A stretch of DNA of 43,170 bases from Patescibacteria group bacterium (GCA_023473585.1 JAMCYU010000009.1:83487-126656); one strand, 5' to 3'. Shown: positions 1 to 6,977, counted from the stretch's first letter. The notes: generated by a model not told the origin, from the sequence alone. Made by a program: numbers and translations.

Positions 1-444
1 GACCTCATAAATCAGGTTAATAATTTAATTCCTTCAAGTATTGTGGATAAAGCCGTGACTGTTTGGAAGGCGGGGCTTTTAACCTCTTTAAGAACTCACG
101 AACGAAATTTGCTTGGTAATACTATCCATGGGGCTGCCGAGGTTTTTAAGGATATCCCCGCAACCGCAACAGATATGCTTTTGTCGCTAAAAACGGGCAA
201 AAGGACACTTACTCCGACATTCCAAGGAACAGGAAGCGGGGCCAAGCAAGGATTACAGGCGGGTAAAGATATTATTATTAAAGGTTACGACCCAGAACAG
301 GCTATTTCTAAGTACGACGTTCAAAGAGTTACTTGGGGTAATAACCCCATAGAGCAGGCCTTAAAGATTTATACAGAGACTGTTTTTAGAACTCTCGGAG
401 CATTACAAGCGATATGTATGACAGCAAAGCGTCTGAGTATATAA
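1..444 (+). pseudogene. Phage-type polyvalent protein fragment, 3' end replaced
   Basis: The frame is open from the first base of the window, so the start lies outside. The protein is rich in helices and reads like the large virion-associated polyvalent proteins of phages and mobile elements of CPR bacteria (segments such as TSLRTHERNLLGNT and EQALKIYTETVFRTLGA). After FRTLGA near base 399 the family-like sequence stops and the frame runs 14 codons into DNA that, in another frame, encodes a serine recombinase. The gene is therefore probably truncated by a deletion or rearrangement, or the assembly is chimeric there. Family assignment is from pattern recognition only; moderate confidence that it is mobile-element DNA. 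Confidence 0.5.
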
Positions 445-722
445 AAAGACGGGACGATTTAGTCTTGCAGTTAGAAGAACATAACAACGCCGACAGTAAT
501 TATTATGTCGAGGCTGAAAAGGTGCTGGACGTTACGCAAAGAGCTTACGAAATTTTCAAAAGTTCTGAAGAAGAGGAAAAACGGGAATTTCTGCAATATA
601 TGCTTCAGAACTCTGTTTTAAAAGGAAGAAAGCTTGAACTGACGCTCCAAAAGCCCTTTGACGAGATACTCGAGTACGCTTCCCGTCAACTATGGCTCCC
701 CCGAGAGGATTCGAACCTCTAA
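414..722 (+). pseudogene. Large serine recombinase, C-terminal fragment
   Basis: About 100 residues match the coiled-coil and C-terminal tail typical of large serine recombinases (YIKRRDDLVLQLEEHN, then EKREFLQYMLQNSVLKG). The catalytic N-terminal domain, with its Ser nucleophile, is missing: upstream in this frame a stop (TAG at 387-389) closes the reading frame and the DNA belongs to the phage-type protein. The ATG at 414 is just the first in frame, not a credible native start. The last ten codons (LWLPREDSNL) are read from the 3' half of the tRNA-Asn gene, so the recombinase gene ended inside a tRNA, as expected for an integrase beside its attachment site. Probably non-functional. Confidence 0.65.
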
Positions 723-767
723 CCTTCTCCTTAACAGGGAGCCGCTCTACCATTGAGCTACAGGGGA
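693..767 (-). tRNA. tRNA-Asn (GTT)
   Basis: Read on the minus strand, acceptor arm TCCCCTG pairs with CGGGGGA, followed by discriminator G and an encoded CCA (bases 693-695). The anticodon loop CTGTTAA gives anticodon GTT. The T-loop TTCGAAT is canonical. The 3' half overlaps the end of the recombinase fragment on the other strand, suggesting that this tRNA was the insertion site of the element to its left. Confidence 0.93.
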
Positions 768-812
768 ATATTTTGTTTTAAATGTACAATCGAGTTTGCG
801 TTTTACGCTCAA

Positions 813-841
813 ATTATACCTTATCCATTGTTAATTGTAAA
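813..841 (-). promoter_or_regulatory. Promoter of tRNA-Asn
   Basis: On the minus strand TTTACA (836-841) and TATAAT (813-818) are separated by 17 bases. The predicted start is about 40 bases before the tRNA. Confidence 0.55.
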
Positions 842-866
842 TTCAATCTCCCCCTTCAAGTATAAG

Positions 867-895
867 TTGCTTCTTTTTACCGAAAATGGTATAAT
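867..895 (+). promoter_or_regulatory. Probable sigma70 promoter with long leader
   Basis: TTGCTT (867-872), 17 bases, TATAAT (890-895) preceded by TGG. Transcription from about base 902 would give a leader of about 160 bases before the zinc-ribbon gene. The leader contains a hairpin (AAAGATAC at 963-970 with GTATCTTT at 989-996) and several TTTAAA words. Confidence 0.45.
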
Positions 896-1035
896 ACGCT
901 TCTTAAAGGCAATTTGAACTTTTAAATCTGTTTAAATCGAATTTTGTTTTGAAAAGTAAGATAAAGATACTCTAAACTTTTTAACTTCGTATCTTTCTTC
1001 TCTTTAGAACTCTTCAAAATTTAAACAGTTTTAAC

Positions 1036-1059
1036 GGTTTAAACTTAGGTTTAAACTTA
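1036..1059 (+). repeat. 12-base tandem repeat before a start codon
   Basis: GGTTTAAACTTA occurs twice in direct tandem (1036-1047 and 1048-1059), five bases before the ATG at 1065. Each unit contains the palindrome GTTTAAAC. It could be an operator or an accidental duplication. The whole gap 768-1064 is otherwise AT-rich without a gene. Confidence 0.6.
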
Positions 1060-1064
1060 ACTTT

Positions 1065-1319
1065 ATGCAAAACAAGACTGACAATCTCTGTATCAGGTGC
1101 GGTAAGCCAAGAGTTGACGTTAAGACTTGGAAAGAATGTGTTAAGGGGATTACCTTCACCCATACCACGACTTCATGTCCCGATCCTGAATGTCAAAAAC
1201 TCGTTGATAAACAATTTGCCGTGGAAAAAGCCAAAAAAGAAGCGATTGAAAAAGAAAAGCTGCAAAGAATGGCCGCCAATAAATTAGCTCATCAAAAAAC
1301 TTCGAAAAAGCCCCGCTAA
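1065..1319 (+). CDS. Small zinc-ribbon protein, unknown function
   Basis: This is an 84-residue protein with an N-terminal zinc-binding pattern: CIRC near residue 9, Cys near 25, then CPDPEC near 38-43. A lysine/glutamate-rich helix follows, with a basic tail. Small proteins of this layout are common in CPR genomes, but I cannot name a function; nucleic-acid or ribosome binding is possible from the basic tail. There is no clear Shine-Dalgarno sequence: the ATG directly follows the tandem TTTAAAC repeat. The coding call rests on the cysteine pattern and isolated, clean frame. Confidence 0.75.
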   Translation: MQNKTDNLCIRCGKPRVDVKTWKECVKGITFTHTTTSCPDPECQKLVDKQFAVEKAKKEAIEKEKLQRMAANKLAHQKTSKKPR

Positions 1320-1337
1320 AACTTACCAAACTTCGGT

Positions 1338-1721
1338 TTAAAGATGATCTGTCGTATCCGCCATGGCTTCTTCTTTTGTTTTATGAATAATCGCGTCCTT
1401 ATGTTGAGGCGGCGTATAAATGGTATAGAGTTTTAACTGTTTGTCGGCTGATGTGTTAACGACATTGTGTTCGGTTCCGGCCGGAATCACGATGGCAAAG
1501 CCGTCTTTGATCGCCTGTTCTTCGCCGTTAATTAAGACTTTTCCTTCGCCCTGCTCAATTCTAAAGAATTGGTCAACGCTTTGATGCACTTCAAGGCCGA
1601 TATCTTCGTTTGGCTGCAAAGACATGACGACCAATTGAGAATGGGGTCCGGTAAAAAGAACTTGACGGAAGAAGCTATTGTTTAAGGTTTTTTCCTCGAT
1701 GTTACCTACAAAACCTCCCAT
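1338..1721 (-). CDS. Cupin-domain protein
   Basis: The protein has 127 residues and a single cupin barrel. Motif 1 is visible as LEVHQSVDQFFRIEQGEG (around residues 43-60; metal-ligand His and Glu) and motif 2 as IPAGTEHNVVNTS (around 80-92). The final part, KLYTIYTPPQH, is typical of the mannose-6-phosphate isomerase-like cupins. The substrate cannot be told from the sequence; such proteins bind a metal and a small molecule or sugar. A strong Shine-Dalgarno sequence (GGGGAGGTGA on the minus strand) precedes the ATG, in contrast to many genes here that look leaderless. It stands alone between the zinc-ribbon gene and rpoD. Confidence 0.85.
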   Translation of the reverse strand: MGGFVGNIEEKTLNNSFFRQVLFTGPHSQLVVMSLQPNEDIGLEVHQSVDQFFRIEQGEGKVLINGEEQAIKDGFAIVIPAGTEHNVVNTSADKQLKLYTIYTPPQHKDAIIHKTKEEAMADTTDHL

Positions 1722-1809
1722 TTTTTATTTTCACCTCCCCTCTTCGTGTATTAAGACCATTTTAGACAAAATTTGGCAGGATGCAAGATGGTAAAAAGAG
1801 GAGGAAGAT

Positions 1810-2895
1810 TTATTCTAAATAGTCTTTGAGTTTTTTGGATCTTGAAGGGTGTCTTAATTTTCGCAACGCCTTGGCCTCAATTTGTCTGATTCGCTCTCTG
1901 GTCACGGCAAATTCCCGGCCGACCTCTTCCAAAGTTCGGGGTCGACCGTCATCCAAACCAAAGCGCAGGATTAAAACTTTTTTCTCCCGGTCAGAGAGAG
2001 TGGACAAAACTTCTTCCATGTGTTCTTTTAAAAGCTGACGGGTCGCGGCATCATAAGGCGTCGGCTGAGTCGTATCCTGGATAAAATCGCCCAAATGAGA
2101 ATCTTCCTCATCGCCAACCGGCGACTCAAGCGAAGTCGGCTCTTGCGAGACCTTAACGATTTCGCGGATTTTAGAAACGTCAATCCCCATTTCCTGGGCG
2201 ATTTCTTCGGGCGTCGGTTCTCTCCCCAACTCCTGCATCAGGCGTCTTGAGGTTCTGACAAAACGATTAATCGTTTCGACCATGTGGACCGGGATCCGAA
2301 TCGTTCTGGCCTGATCGGCAATCGCCCGGGTGATCGCCTGTCGAATCCACCAAGTCGCGTAGGTTGAGAATTTAAAACCGCGCTGCCAGTCATATTTCTC
2401 TACGGCCCGAATTAATCCCTGGTTCCCTTCCTGGATTAAATCCAAAAGCGACATGCCCCGGCCGACGTATTTTTTGGCAATCGAAACGACCAGCCTTAAA
2501 TTCGACTCGATTAACTTTTTCTTAGCCGCCCGGTCGCTTTTTTCAATCGCCTTGGCCAGGGAAATTTCCTGTTCAAAATTAAGAAGCGGCACGCGACCGA
2601 TTTCGCGCAAATACATTCTGACCGGATCTGAGACCTCGCCCACCCCAATGGCCGCCAAAGCTTCAAGTTCTTTTTCCAATTCAGACACCGGTTTGACCTG
2701 TTCCTCGTCCTCGGAAACCGTCTCGAAAACATCAACGCCCACTTTATTTAACTTATCAAAAAGCTCTTCAATTTCCGGAATATGATGCTCGGCCTGTGGA
2801 AAAACCGCCAGGATATCATCCTGGGTGATAAAGCCCTGTTCACGGCCCAAAGACAAAAGATCCGCAACAGTAGAAAGGGTTTTTGGTTTAGTCAT
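1810..2895 (-). CDS. rpoD: RNA polymerase primary sigma factor (sigma70)
   Basis: This 361-residue protein is the housekeeping sigma subunit that directs RNA polymerase to -10/-35 promoters. Visible regions: a short region 1.1-like N-terminus (1-60), region 1.2 starting [11 protein letters not shown] (about 90), region 2 with [16 protein letters not shown] and [17 protein letters not shown], region 3 with [12 protein letters not shown], and region 4 with the helix-turn-helix [19 protein letters not shown] near the end. It is shorter than the E. coli protein because the non-conserved region is absent, as in many bacteria. It follows dnaG by 17 bases, the classical dnaG-rpoD arrangement, here without rpsU. 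A TATAAT at 2907-2912, 11 bases before the ATG, may give it its own near-leaderless transcript. Confidence 0.97.
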   Translation of the reverse strand: MTKPKTLSTVADLLSLGREQGFITQDDILAVFPQAEHHIPEIEELFDKLNKVGVDVFETVSEDEEQVKPVSELEKELEALAAIGVGEVSDPVRMYLREIGRVPLLNFEQEISLAKAIEKSDRAAKKKLIESNLRLVVSIAKKYVGRGMSLLDLIQEGNQGLIRAVEKYDWQRGFKFSTYATWWIRQAITRAIADQARTIRIPVHMVETINRFVRTSRRLMQELGREPTPEEIAQEMGIDVSKIREIVKVSQEPTSLESPVGDEEDSHLGDFIQDTTQPTPYDAATRQLLKEHMEEVLSTLSDREKKVLILRFGLDDGRPRTLEEVGREFAVTRERIRQIEAKALRKLRHPSRSKKLKDYLE

Positions 2896-2912
2896 TTTTC
2901 TCTTTCATTATA

Positions 2913-4691
2913 CTATGTCTTCTGGTATTTTTTAAGCTCGACGGCAATTTGCCGATATTCCTGCGTTAAGGATTCCAGTTCTTCTTTGTTGACTTCTTTC
3001 ATTTGTGCCGAAAGAGCAAGCAGTTTATTTTTGCAATAAATTTTTTTAATTTCATCGGCAGTTTTTTCCAGTTCGCGTTCAAAAAGTTTTTTGTCGTCTA
3101 AAATTGAAGCTAAATCAAGAAGATAGGCCTGATCGAGCGTGGGAACCAGTTCTTGAGGTAAAATTTTAACGAAATCTTTAATCGTAAATTGCGGCTGTTT
3201 CGCCAAATAAAGATAGAGCTTTTCAAAAATTTTCCTCAGCGCTTGGTTCGTAAAAATCTCCGGTTTGATCGTCCATTTTTCCTCTTTTAAGATTTCCGTC
3301 AAATCAGGACTTTGTAAAATTAAGGCTAAAAATTGTTCTTCTAAGAGTTGTTGTCTTGATATGGCTTGTCCCTGGGTTGAAGTTGGCGAGACTGACCCTG
3401 TCTTTCCAAGTTCTTCTTTTTTGGTAAGTTTCTTGGCCGTCTCAATAATCACCTCTTCGGAAACACCTAAAAGGCCAGCCAGTTTTGAAAGATAATGGGA
3501 TTGAACAATCGGATTGGCAATCTTAGCAAGAGTCGGGATAACCTCGTCGCCGATTTTTCTTTTTCCGTCAGCGGTAGACTTATCAAAACGTTCCAGGGCT
3601 TTAGCCAAAAGGTGGTCAAAAACAGGAATGGCTTCTTTAACGGCTTTTTGCCAAAGACCGGGATTGGCCCTAGCGCACTCGTCGGGATCCTTTCCTTGCG
3701 GTAAAGAAACGACGTTAATGGTCAAACTCGCCGCGTCAGCGACCTCAATCCCCCGTCTGGCCGCCGCGTCACCGGCCAAGTCCATATCCAAAGCCAAGTC
3801 AAGATTTTGGGTAAAACGTTTCAAAAGATTGACCTGGTTAACGGTTAACGCGCTGCCTTTAATGGCGACCACGTTGGCAACTCCGGCCTGAAAAGAAGAG
3901 ATTAAATCAAATTCTCCTTCAACGATAATCGCCCGATCCTCTTTTTTGATCGCTTCTTTGGTAATATCTAAACCGTACAAAATATTTCCCTTAATATAAA
4001 CGGCGGTTTCCGGAGTATTAATATATTTAGCCTCTTGGGCTTTTGGATCAAGAGTTCGACCGGCAAAACCCACAATATTACCCCGATGATCACGCAGGGT
4101 AAACATTAACCTTCCCCGAAAACGGTCATAATAATTTTTATCATCTTTGATGACTAAACCGGCGGCTTCCATTTCCGGTAAGGAAAAACCTTTTTTCGTT
4201 AAAAATTTGATCAGGTTGTCCCAATTTTTTGGCGCCCAACCTAAAGAAAAAGTCTCCAGCGTTTTTTTCTTAACCCCGCGACCCAAAACATAATCTAGGG
4301 CTTCCTGACCTGAAGGGTGGTTGACTAAAAGATAATGATAATACTCGCTGGCCAGATGATTGATTTTATAGATTTTTTCCTTATTTTTGGCCTGTTCACT
4401 GACTTCAAAACTCCTGATGAGTTTAACCCCGGCTCTTTTGGCTAAAGTCTCTAACGCTTCGGGAAATTCCATATTTTCCATCTGCATCAAAAAGCCGAAA
4501 ATGTCTCCACCCTTCTGACAACCGAAACAATGCCAGATTTGCCGCTCGGGGGAAATCATGAAAGAGGGTGTTTTTTCGCCGTGGAACGGACAAAGAGCCT
4601 TAAAATTCCTCCCGGCTTTTTTTAAGGGCAAATATTCCGAGATCAGATTGACAATATCGATTTTGGTTTTGATTTCTTCAAGTTGATCCAT
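2913..4691 (-). CDS. dnaG: DNA primase
   Basis: At 592 residues this is a normal-length bacterial primase, which makes RNA primers at the replication fork. The N-terminal CHC2 zinc finger is intact (Cys34, His37, Cys55, Cys58). The TOPRIM core follows, with AIIVEGEFDLISSFQAG (catalytic Glu) and LALDMDLAGDAA (the DxD metal site) at about 255-310. The C-terminal helicase-binding region is more divergent. A TATAAT at 4701-4706 lies only 9 bases before the ATG, with no Shine-Dalgarno sequence, suggesting a leaderless mRNA. It is the first gene of the dnaG-rpoD pair. Confidence 0.97.
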   Translation of the reverse strand: MDQLEEIKTKIDIVNLISEYLPLKKAGRNFKALCPFHGEKTPSFMISPERQIWHCFGCQKGGDIFGFLMQMENMEFPEALETLAKRAGVKLIRSFEVSEQAKNKEKIYKINHLASEYYHYLLVNHPSGQEALDYVLGRGVKKKTLETFSLGWAPKNWDNLIKFLTKKGFSLPEMEAAGLVIKDDKNYYDRFRGRLMFTLRDHRGNIVGFAGRTLDPKAQEAKYINTPETAVYIKGNILYGLDITKEAIKKEDRAIIVEGEFDLISSFQAGVANVVAIKGSALTVNQVNLLKRFTQNLDLALDMDLAGDAAARRGIEVADAASLTINVVSLPQGKDPDECARANPGLWQKAVKEAIPVFDHLLAKALERFDKSTADGKRKIGDEVIPTLAKIANPIVQSHYLSKLAGLLGVSEEVIIETAKKLTKKEELGKTGSVSPTSTQGQAISRQQLLEEQFLALILQSPDLTEILKEEKWTIKPEIFTNQALRKIFEKLYLYLAKQPQFTIKDFVKILPQELVPTLDQAYLLDLASILDDKKLFERELEKTADEIKKIYCKNKLLALSAQMKEVNKEELESLTQEYRQIAVELKKYQKT

Positions 4692-4700
4692 CGCAGGCGC

Positions 4701-4706
4701 ATTATA
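4701..4706 (-). promoter_or_regulatory. -10 box of dnaG, leaderless type
   Basis: TATAAT on the minus strand, preceded by TGG (extended -10), ends 9 bases before the dnaG ATG. The expected transcription start falls at or next to the start codon. Confidence 0.5.
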
Positions 4707-4788
4707 CCATGATCCTGAAGCTGCCGCAGGAAACCAAAAATTAATCTTGACTTTATGATTTGATTACGTTATTCTCCACTTGAAAACT

Positions 4789-4995
4789 ATGCCAAACCAA
4801 GAATCGGAACCAAAAATTGGCCCATTAGCCCGATTCTTCTTTCGACTTCGTCATGGACCAAATGTCAACCCGGATAATCGCTTGGTAAATTCTGACTCTG
4901 AATGGTTTTATGAACCATCGCTAACCGGTCAACCCGTAGGAATCAAGAAAGACCCATCGGTAGATAAAACTGCGAAGAACGCTCCTAACCAATAA
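4789..4995 (+). CDS. Short hypothetical protein
   Basis: This frame has 68 residues from ATG 4789 (a TTG three codons earlier is possible). It starts MPNQESEPKIGPLARFFFRL and is polar, without cysteines, membrane segments or recognised motifs. It has no clear ribosome-binding site. It is divergent from dnaG and convergent with the small zinc protein at 5094-5264. It may be a real small CPR protein or a chance frame; I do not recognise it. Confidence 0.35.
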   Translation: MPNQESEPKIGPLARFFFRLRHGPNVNPDNRLVNSDSEWFYEPSLTGQPVGIKKDPSVDKTAKNAPNQ

Positions 4996-5043
4996 TCCCC
5001 ATTTTATTTCCGTCAATCCTGCGGTGTGTGTTTAAAAAAATCC

Positions 5044-5062
5044 CTACCTGTGGCAGGCAGGC
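5044..5062. repeat. Small hairpin repeat
   Basis: CCTACCTG-TGG-CAGGCAGG folds into an imperfect hairpin in the gap between two convergent genes. Such GC-rich palindromes stand out from the local AT-rich DNA and could act as a bidirectional terminator or be a dispersed intergenic repeat. Confidence 0.4.
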
Positions 5063-5093
5063 AAACTGATTTTGGTCTTTGGCGGTAAATTCC

Positions 5094-5264
5094 TTAACCC
5101 CTTTTGTTTTCCTCGGCATGGGAAGTAATTTCAAGATTACAGCTATTAGTCTTTTTGCACCATTCCTCACACTTTTCCATCCATAACCTTTCCTTATAAT
5201 GCAAATGGCACTCGGGGCATTCATATAATCGCGGCTTTTCTTTTTTAGACCCCAGTTTGATCAT
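5094..5264 (-). CDS. Small zinc-finger protein, 56 residues
   Basis: This minus-strand frame encodes 56 residues starting MIKLGSKKEKPRLYECPECH. It has the pattern YECPECxLHY (Cys16, Cys19), then a helix with WMEKCEEWCKKTNSCNLEIT (Cys at 32, 36 and 42). The layout is that of a small metal-binding protein conserved in CPR genomes, where YECPECGLHY...CEAWC is a familiar pattern to me. Function is unknown. The overlapping 79-residue frame in another phase (4985-5224) has none of these features and is a shadow. No Shine-Dalgarno sequence is visible before the ATG. Confidence 0.75.
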   Translation of the reverse strand: MIKLGSKKEKPRLYECPECHLHYKERLWMEKCEEWCKKTNSCNLEITSHAEENKRG

Positions 5265-5327
5265 GTTTTCTTAATGTTTCCACTAATTGTTTCCCACTCG
5301 TCATAGTTTCAAAAGACATTTTCCAAC

Positions 5328-5417
5328 TGGCGGAGAGAGCGAGATTCGAACTCGCGATTACCTTGCGGTAATATTCGCTTTCCAAGCGAACGCACTCGGC
5401 CACTATGCGACCTCTCC
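5328..5417 (-). tRNA. tRNA-Ser (GGA)
   Basis: Acceptor GGAGAGG pairs with TCTCTCC; discriminator G and CCA are encoded (5328-5330). The anticodon loop TTGGAAA gives GGA. The long variable arm (ATTACCGCAAGGTAAT hairpin) is that of a class II tRNA. Confidence 0.93.
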
Positions 5418-5475
5418 CTTCGATTTTGCCCGGTCTGACTTGGCTTTATTCAGGGTAAACCATGTTGTGTTTACA

Positions 5476-5499
5476 CTGAAAAATCGACAGATTTTTTAG
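5476..5499 (-). terminator. Terminator-like hairpin after tRNA-Arg (CCG)
   Basis: Directly 3' of the tRNA on the minus strand, CTAAAAAATC and GATTTTTCAG form a 10-pair stem (one G-T) with a 4-base loop. The stem is AT-rich with an internal run of T, so it may terminate or only aid 3' processing. Confidence 0.35.
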
Positions 5500-5571
5500 T
5501 GCACTTGGGCAGAATCGAACTGCCATCACAGCCTTCGGAGGGCCGTACTTTATCCGTTAAGCTACAAGTGC
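5500..5571 (-). tRNA. tRNA-Arg (CCG)
   Basis: Acceptor GCACTTG pairs perfectly with CAAGTGC; discriminator A; CCA is not encoded. The anticodon stem CGGCC/GGCTG carries the loop CTCCGAA, anticodon CCG. Confidence 0.92.
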
Positions 5572-5580
5572 TCGGGAATT

Positions 5581-5670
5581 TGGCGGTGGGAGAGGGATTT
5601 GAACCCCCGTGACCCTTGCGGGCCGCATGGTTTTCGAGACCAGCCAGTTGAACCGCTCCTGCATCCCACC
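5581..5670 (-). tRNA. tRNA-Ser (CGA)
   Basis: Acceptor GGTGGGA pairs with TCCCACC; discriminator G and CCA are encoded (5581-5583). The loop CTCGAAA gives anticodon CGA; the long variable arm is present (GCGGCCCGCAAGGGTC). Confidence 0.92.
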
Positions 5671-5702
5671 CCTTCGGCAAGCTCAGGGTAAACCAAAATA
5701 AG

Positions 5703-5774
5703 TGCGACTACCCAGAATCGAACTGGGATCAGCGGTTCCGCAAACCGCTACTCTATCCATTAAGCTATAGCCGC
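5703..5774 (-). tRNA. tRNA-Arg (GCG)
   Basis: Acceptor GCGGCTA pairs with TAGTCGC (one G-T); discriminator A; no encoded CCA. The anticodon stem GCGGT/ACCGC closes the loop TTGCGGA, anticodon GCG. Most bacteria read CGN codons with an ACG anticodon modified to inosine, so GCG is unusual (see findings). Confidence 0.9.
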
Positions 5775-5779
5775 AATTC

Positions 5780-6274
5780 TTAACTTTTTTCTAAGGGGAC
5801 TTTTTCCGACAACCATTTGGCAGCATCGTCCATCCAATTTTTTTCCGGTTTTTCTTTAAAAGCTAAGTTTTTGGAAAGCAGAGCCTTAATTTTCTCCTTA
5901 TCCTCTATTCCGGTTAAGATAACTAATCTTCCCGGAAATTTTAATTTCGTCGTCACGACCAAAAGCGACTGTCCCCATTTCTCGGCAAACCAAAAAGCAA
6001 CCAATTCTTCCCATTTATAAAAATGGCCGACACTTTCCAAGCCAAGACTGGTAATTTTGTGCTCGACTTCTTCCGGCGGAATGGTCGCCAGAACATAAGC
6101 CACAAAAGCCAAAGCCAAAATGGCGCCGATTAACAAAAATTCTTTGATAAAAACTAAAATGACCGCCAGTAAAAAGACAATGGCGCCAATGGTCGTAAAA
6201 AATTCCTTTTCTCTTTTTTTAAAGGGCCTGGAAGCGCTCTTCCAAACAAATAATGTTTCCTCTTGAGCAGACAT
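5780..6274 (-). CDS. Two-helix membrane protein, unknown function
   Basis: The protein has 164 residues. A short polar N-terminus is followed by two hydrophobic helices at about 27-45 and 47-66 (IGAIVFLLAVILVF, LIGAILALAFVAYVLATI), then a soluble domain with conserved-looking segments (HKITSLGLESVGHFYKW, LLVVTTKLKFPGRLVIL). The soluble part may resemble a membrane-attached PH-like fold, but I cannot support this. A good Shine-Dalgarno sequence (AGGAGG, nine bases before ATG) fixes the start. A TATAAT at 6330-6335 may be the promoter. It sits inside the tRNA cluster on the same strand. Confidence 0.8.
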   Translation of the reverse strand: MSAQEETLFVWKSASRPFKKREKEFFTTIGAIVFLLAVILVFIKEFLLIGAILALAFVAYVLATIPPEEVEHKITSLGLESVGHFYKWEELVAFWFAEKWGQSLLVVTTKLKFPGRLVILTGIEDKEKIKALLSKNLAFKEKPEKNWMDDAAKWLSEKVPLEKS

Positions 6275-6335
6275 AATATTTTTCCTCCTTCAGTTCGCCA
6301 AAGCTTTCGACTTGGACGACCTGTTTAAGATTATA

Positions 6336-6683
6336 TCACCTTTGCCATTTTTGAAGATAATACTGTACTACTAGAAATTCATGCTTCTTCATAAAAGCCC
6401 TTCCTGAACCGGATTTGAGGTATTTCTCAAAGTTAAAAGCAGTATATTTATTAGAAAAGGCAATATAAGAAATAAGTCTTACCGGAAGTCTACCTTTGGT
6501 GGCAGGAATTTGACCCTTTTGATGTCTACTAAGTCTGTTTTTAAGATTGTCTGTACAACCAATGTAGGGCTTATTATCACCGCACCGTAAAATATAAACG
6601 TAATAAAAGCGGACTGTGTCCGCCGAAGGTCGCCTAAGAATAACAGGTTTATCGTTATTATCAATACTAATTTTCATTAACAA
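6336..6683 (-). CDS. GIY-YIG domain protein
   Basis: The protein has 115 residues with a single GIY-YIG nuclease module: YYVYILRC (about 27-34), PYIGCTDNLKNRLSRHQKG (catalytic Tyr and Arg) and the C-terminal FNFEKYLKSGSGRAFMKKH (catalytic Glu). These stand-alone short GIY-YIG proteins (UPF0213/YhbQ-like) are widespread in CPR genomes; their substrate is unknown. The first 25 residues are unusual for the family and are partly encoded by GC-rich palindromic DNA (around 6607-6635), so the true start may be internal or the N-terminus may have been extended by a repeat insertion. Confidence 0.85.
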   Translation of the reverse strand: MLMKISIDNNDKPVILRRPSADTVRFYYVYILRCGDNKPYIGCTDNLKNRLSRHQKGQIPATKGRLPVRLISYIAFSNKYTAFNFEKYLKSGSGRAFMKKHEFLVVQYYLQKWQR

Positions 6684-6717
6684 AAGTCGCCACCGCTAAA
6701 GCTATGGCGACCGAAGG

Positions 6718-6799
6718 CGGAGGGTAGAGGGGTCGAACCTCTTAGAGCTTACGCTCACTGGTTTTCAAGACCAGCGCATTACCGTCCTGCCCACCCTCC
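6718..6799 (-). tRNA. tRNA-Ser (TGA)
   Basis: Acceptor GGAGGGT pairs perfectly with ACCCTCC; discriminator G; CCA is not encoded. The loop CTTGAAA gives anticodon TGA, and the long variable arm (GAGCGTAAGCTC) marks a serine tRNA. Confidence 0.92.
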
Positions 6800-6813
6800 C
6801 TAAAAATGGTTTA

Positions 6814-6864
6814 CACTTGAAAATACCTGCGAAGCACAATTCTTACGAATGGTGTTTTCAAGTG
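6814..6864. repeat. Inverted repeat between two tRNA-Ser genes
   Basis: CACTTGAAAA (6814-6823) and TTTTCAAGTG (6855-6864) are perfect 10-base inverted repeats. They occupy almost the whole spacer between tRNA-Ser (GCT) and tRNA-Ser (TGA), and could be a processing or termination hairpin. Confidence 0.6.
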
Positions 6865-6950
6865 CGGAAGGTACAGGATTCGAACCTGTGCGAGCCTTGC
6901 GGCTCAAGGGGTTAGCAACCCCTCGCTTTGGACCACTCAGCCAACCTTCC
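6865..6950 (-). tRNA. tRNA-Ser (GCT)
   Basis: Acceptor GGAAGGT pairs with ACCTTCC; discriminator G; CCA is not encoded. The anticodon stem AGGGG/CCCCT carries the loop TTGCTAA, anticodon GCT. The long variable arm (GAGCCGCAAGGCTC) is present. Confidence 0.93.
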
Positions 6951-6977
6951 AATTTTCTTTTATTATAGCAGATCGCC

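Noticed and set aside
556-753. 65-residue minus-strand frame
   Set aside because: It is a read-through of tRNA-Asn and antisense to the recombinase tail.
1065-1319. Zinc-ribbon protein as part of the mobile element at the left edge
   Set aside because: It lies on the other side of the intact tRNA, with its own promoter, so there is no evidence that it belongs to the element.
4985-5224. 79-residue minus-strand frame
   Set aside because: The 56-residue cysteine-patterned frame at 5094-5264 explains this stretch better.
5328-6950. tRNA and repeat cluster as a CRISPR-like array
   Set aside because: Units are tRNA genes and short hairpins; there is no regular repeat-spacer pattern.
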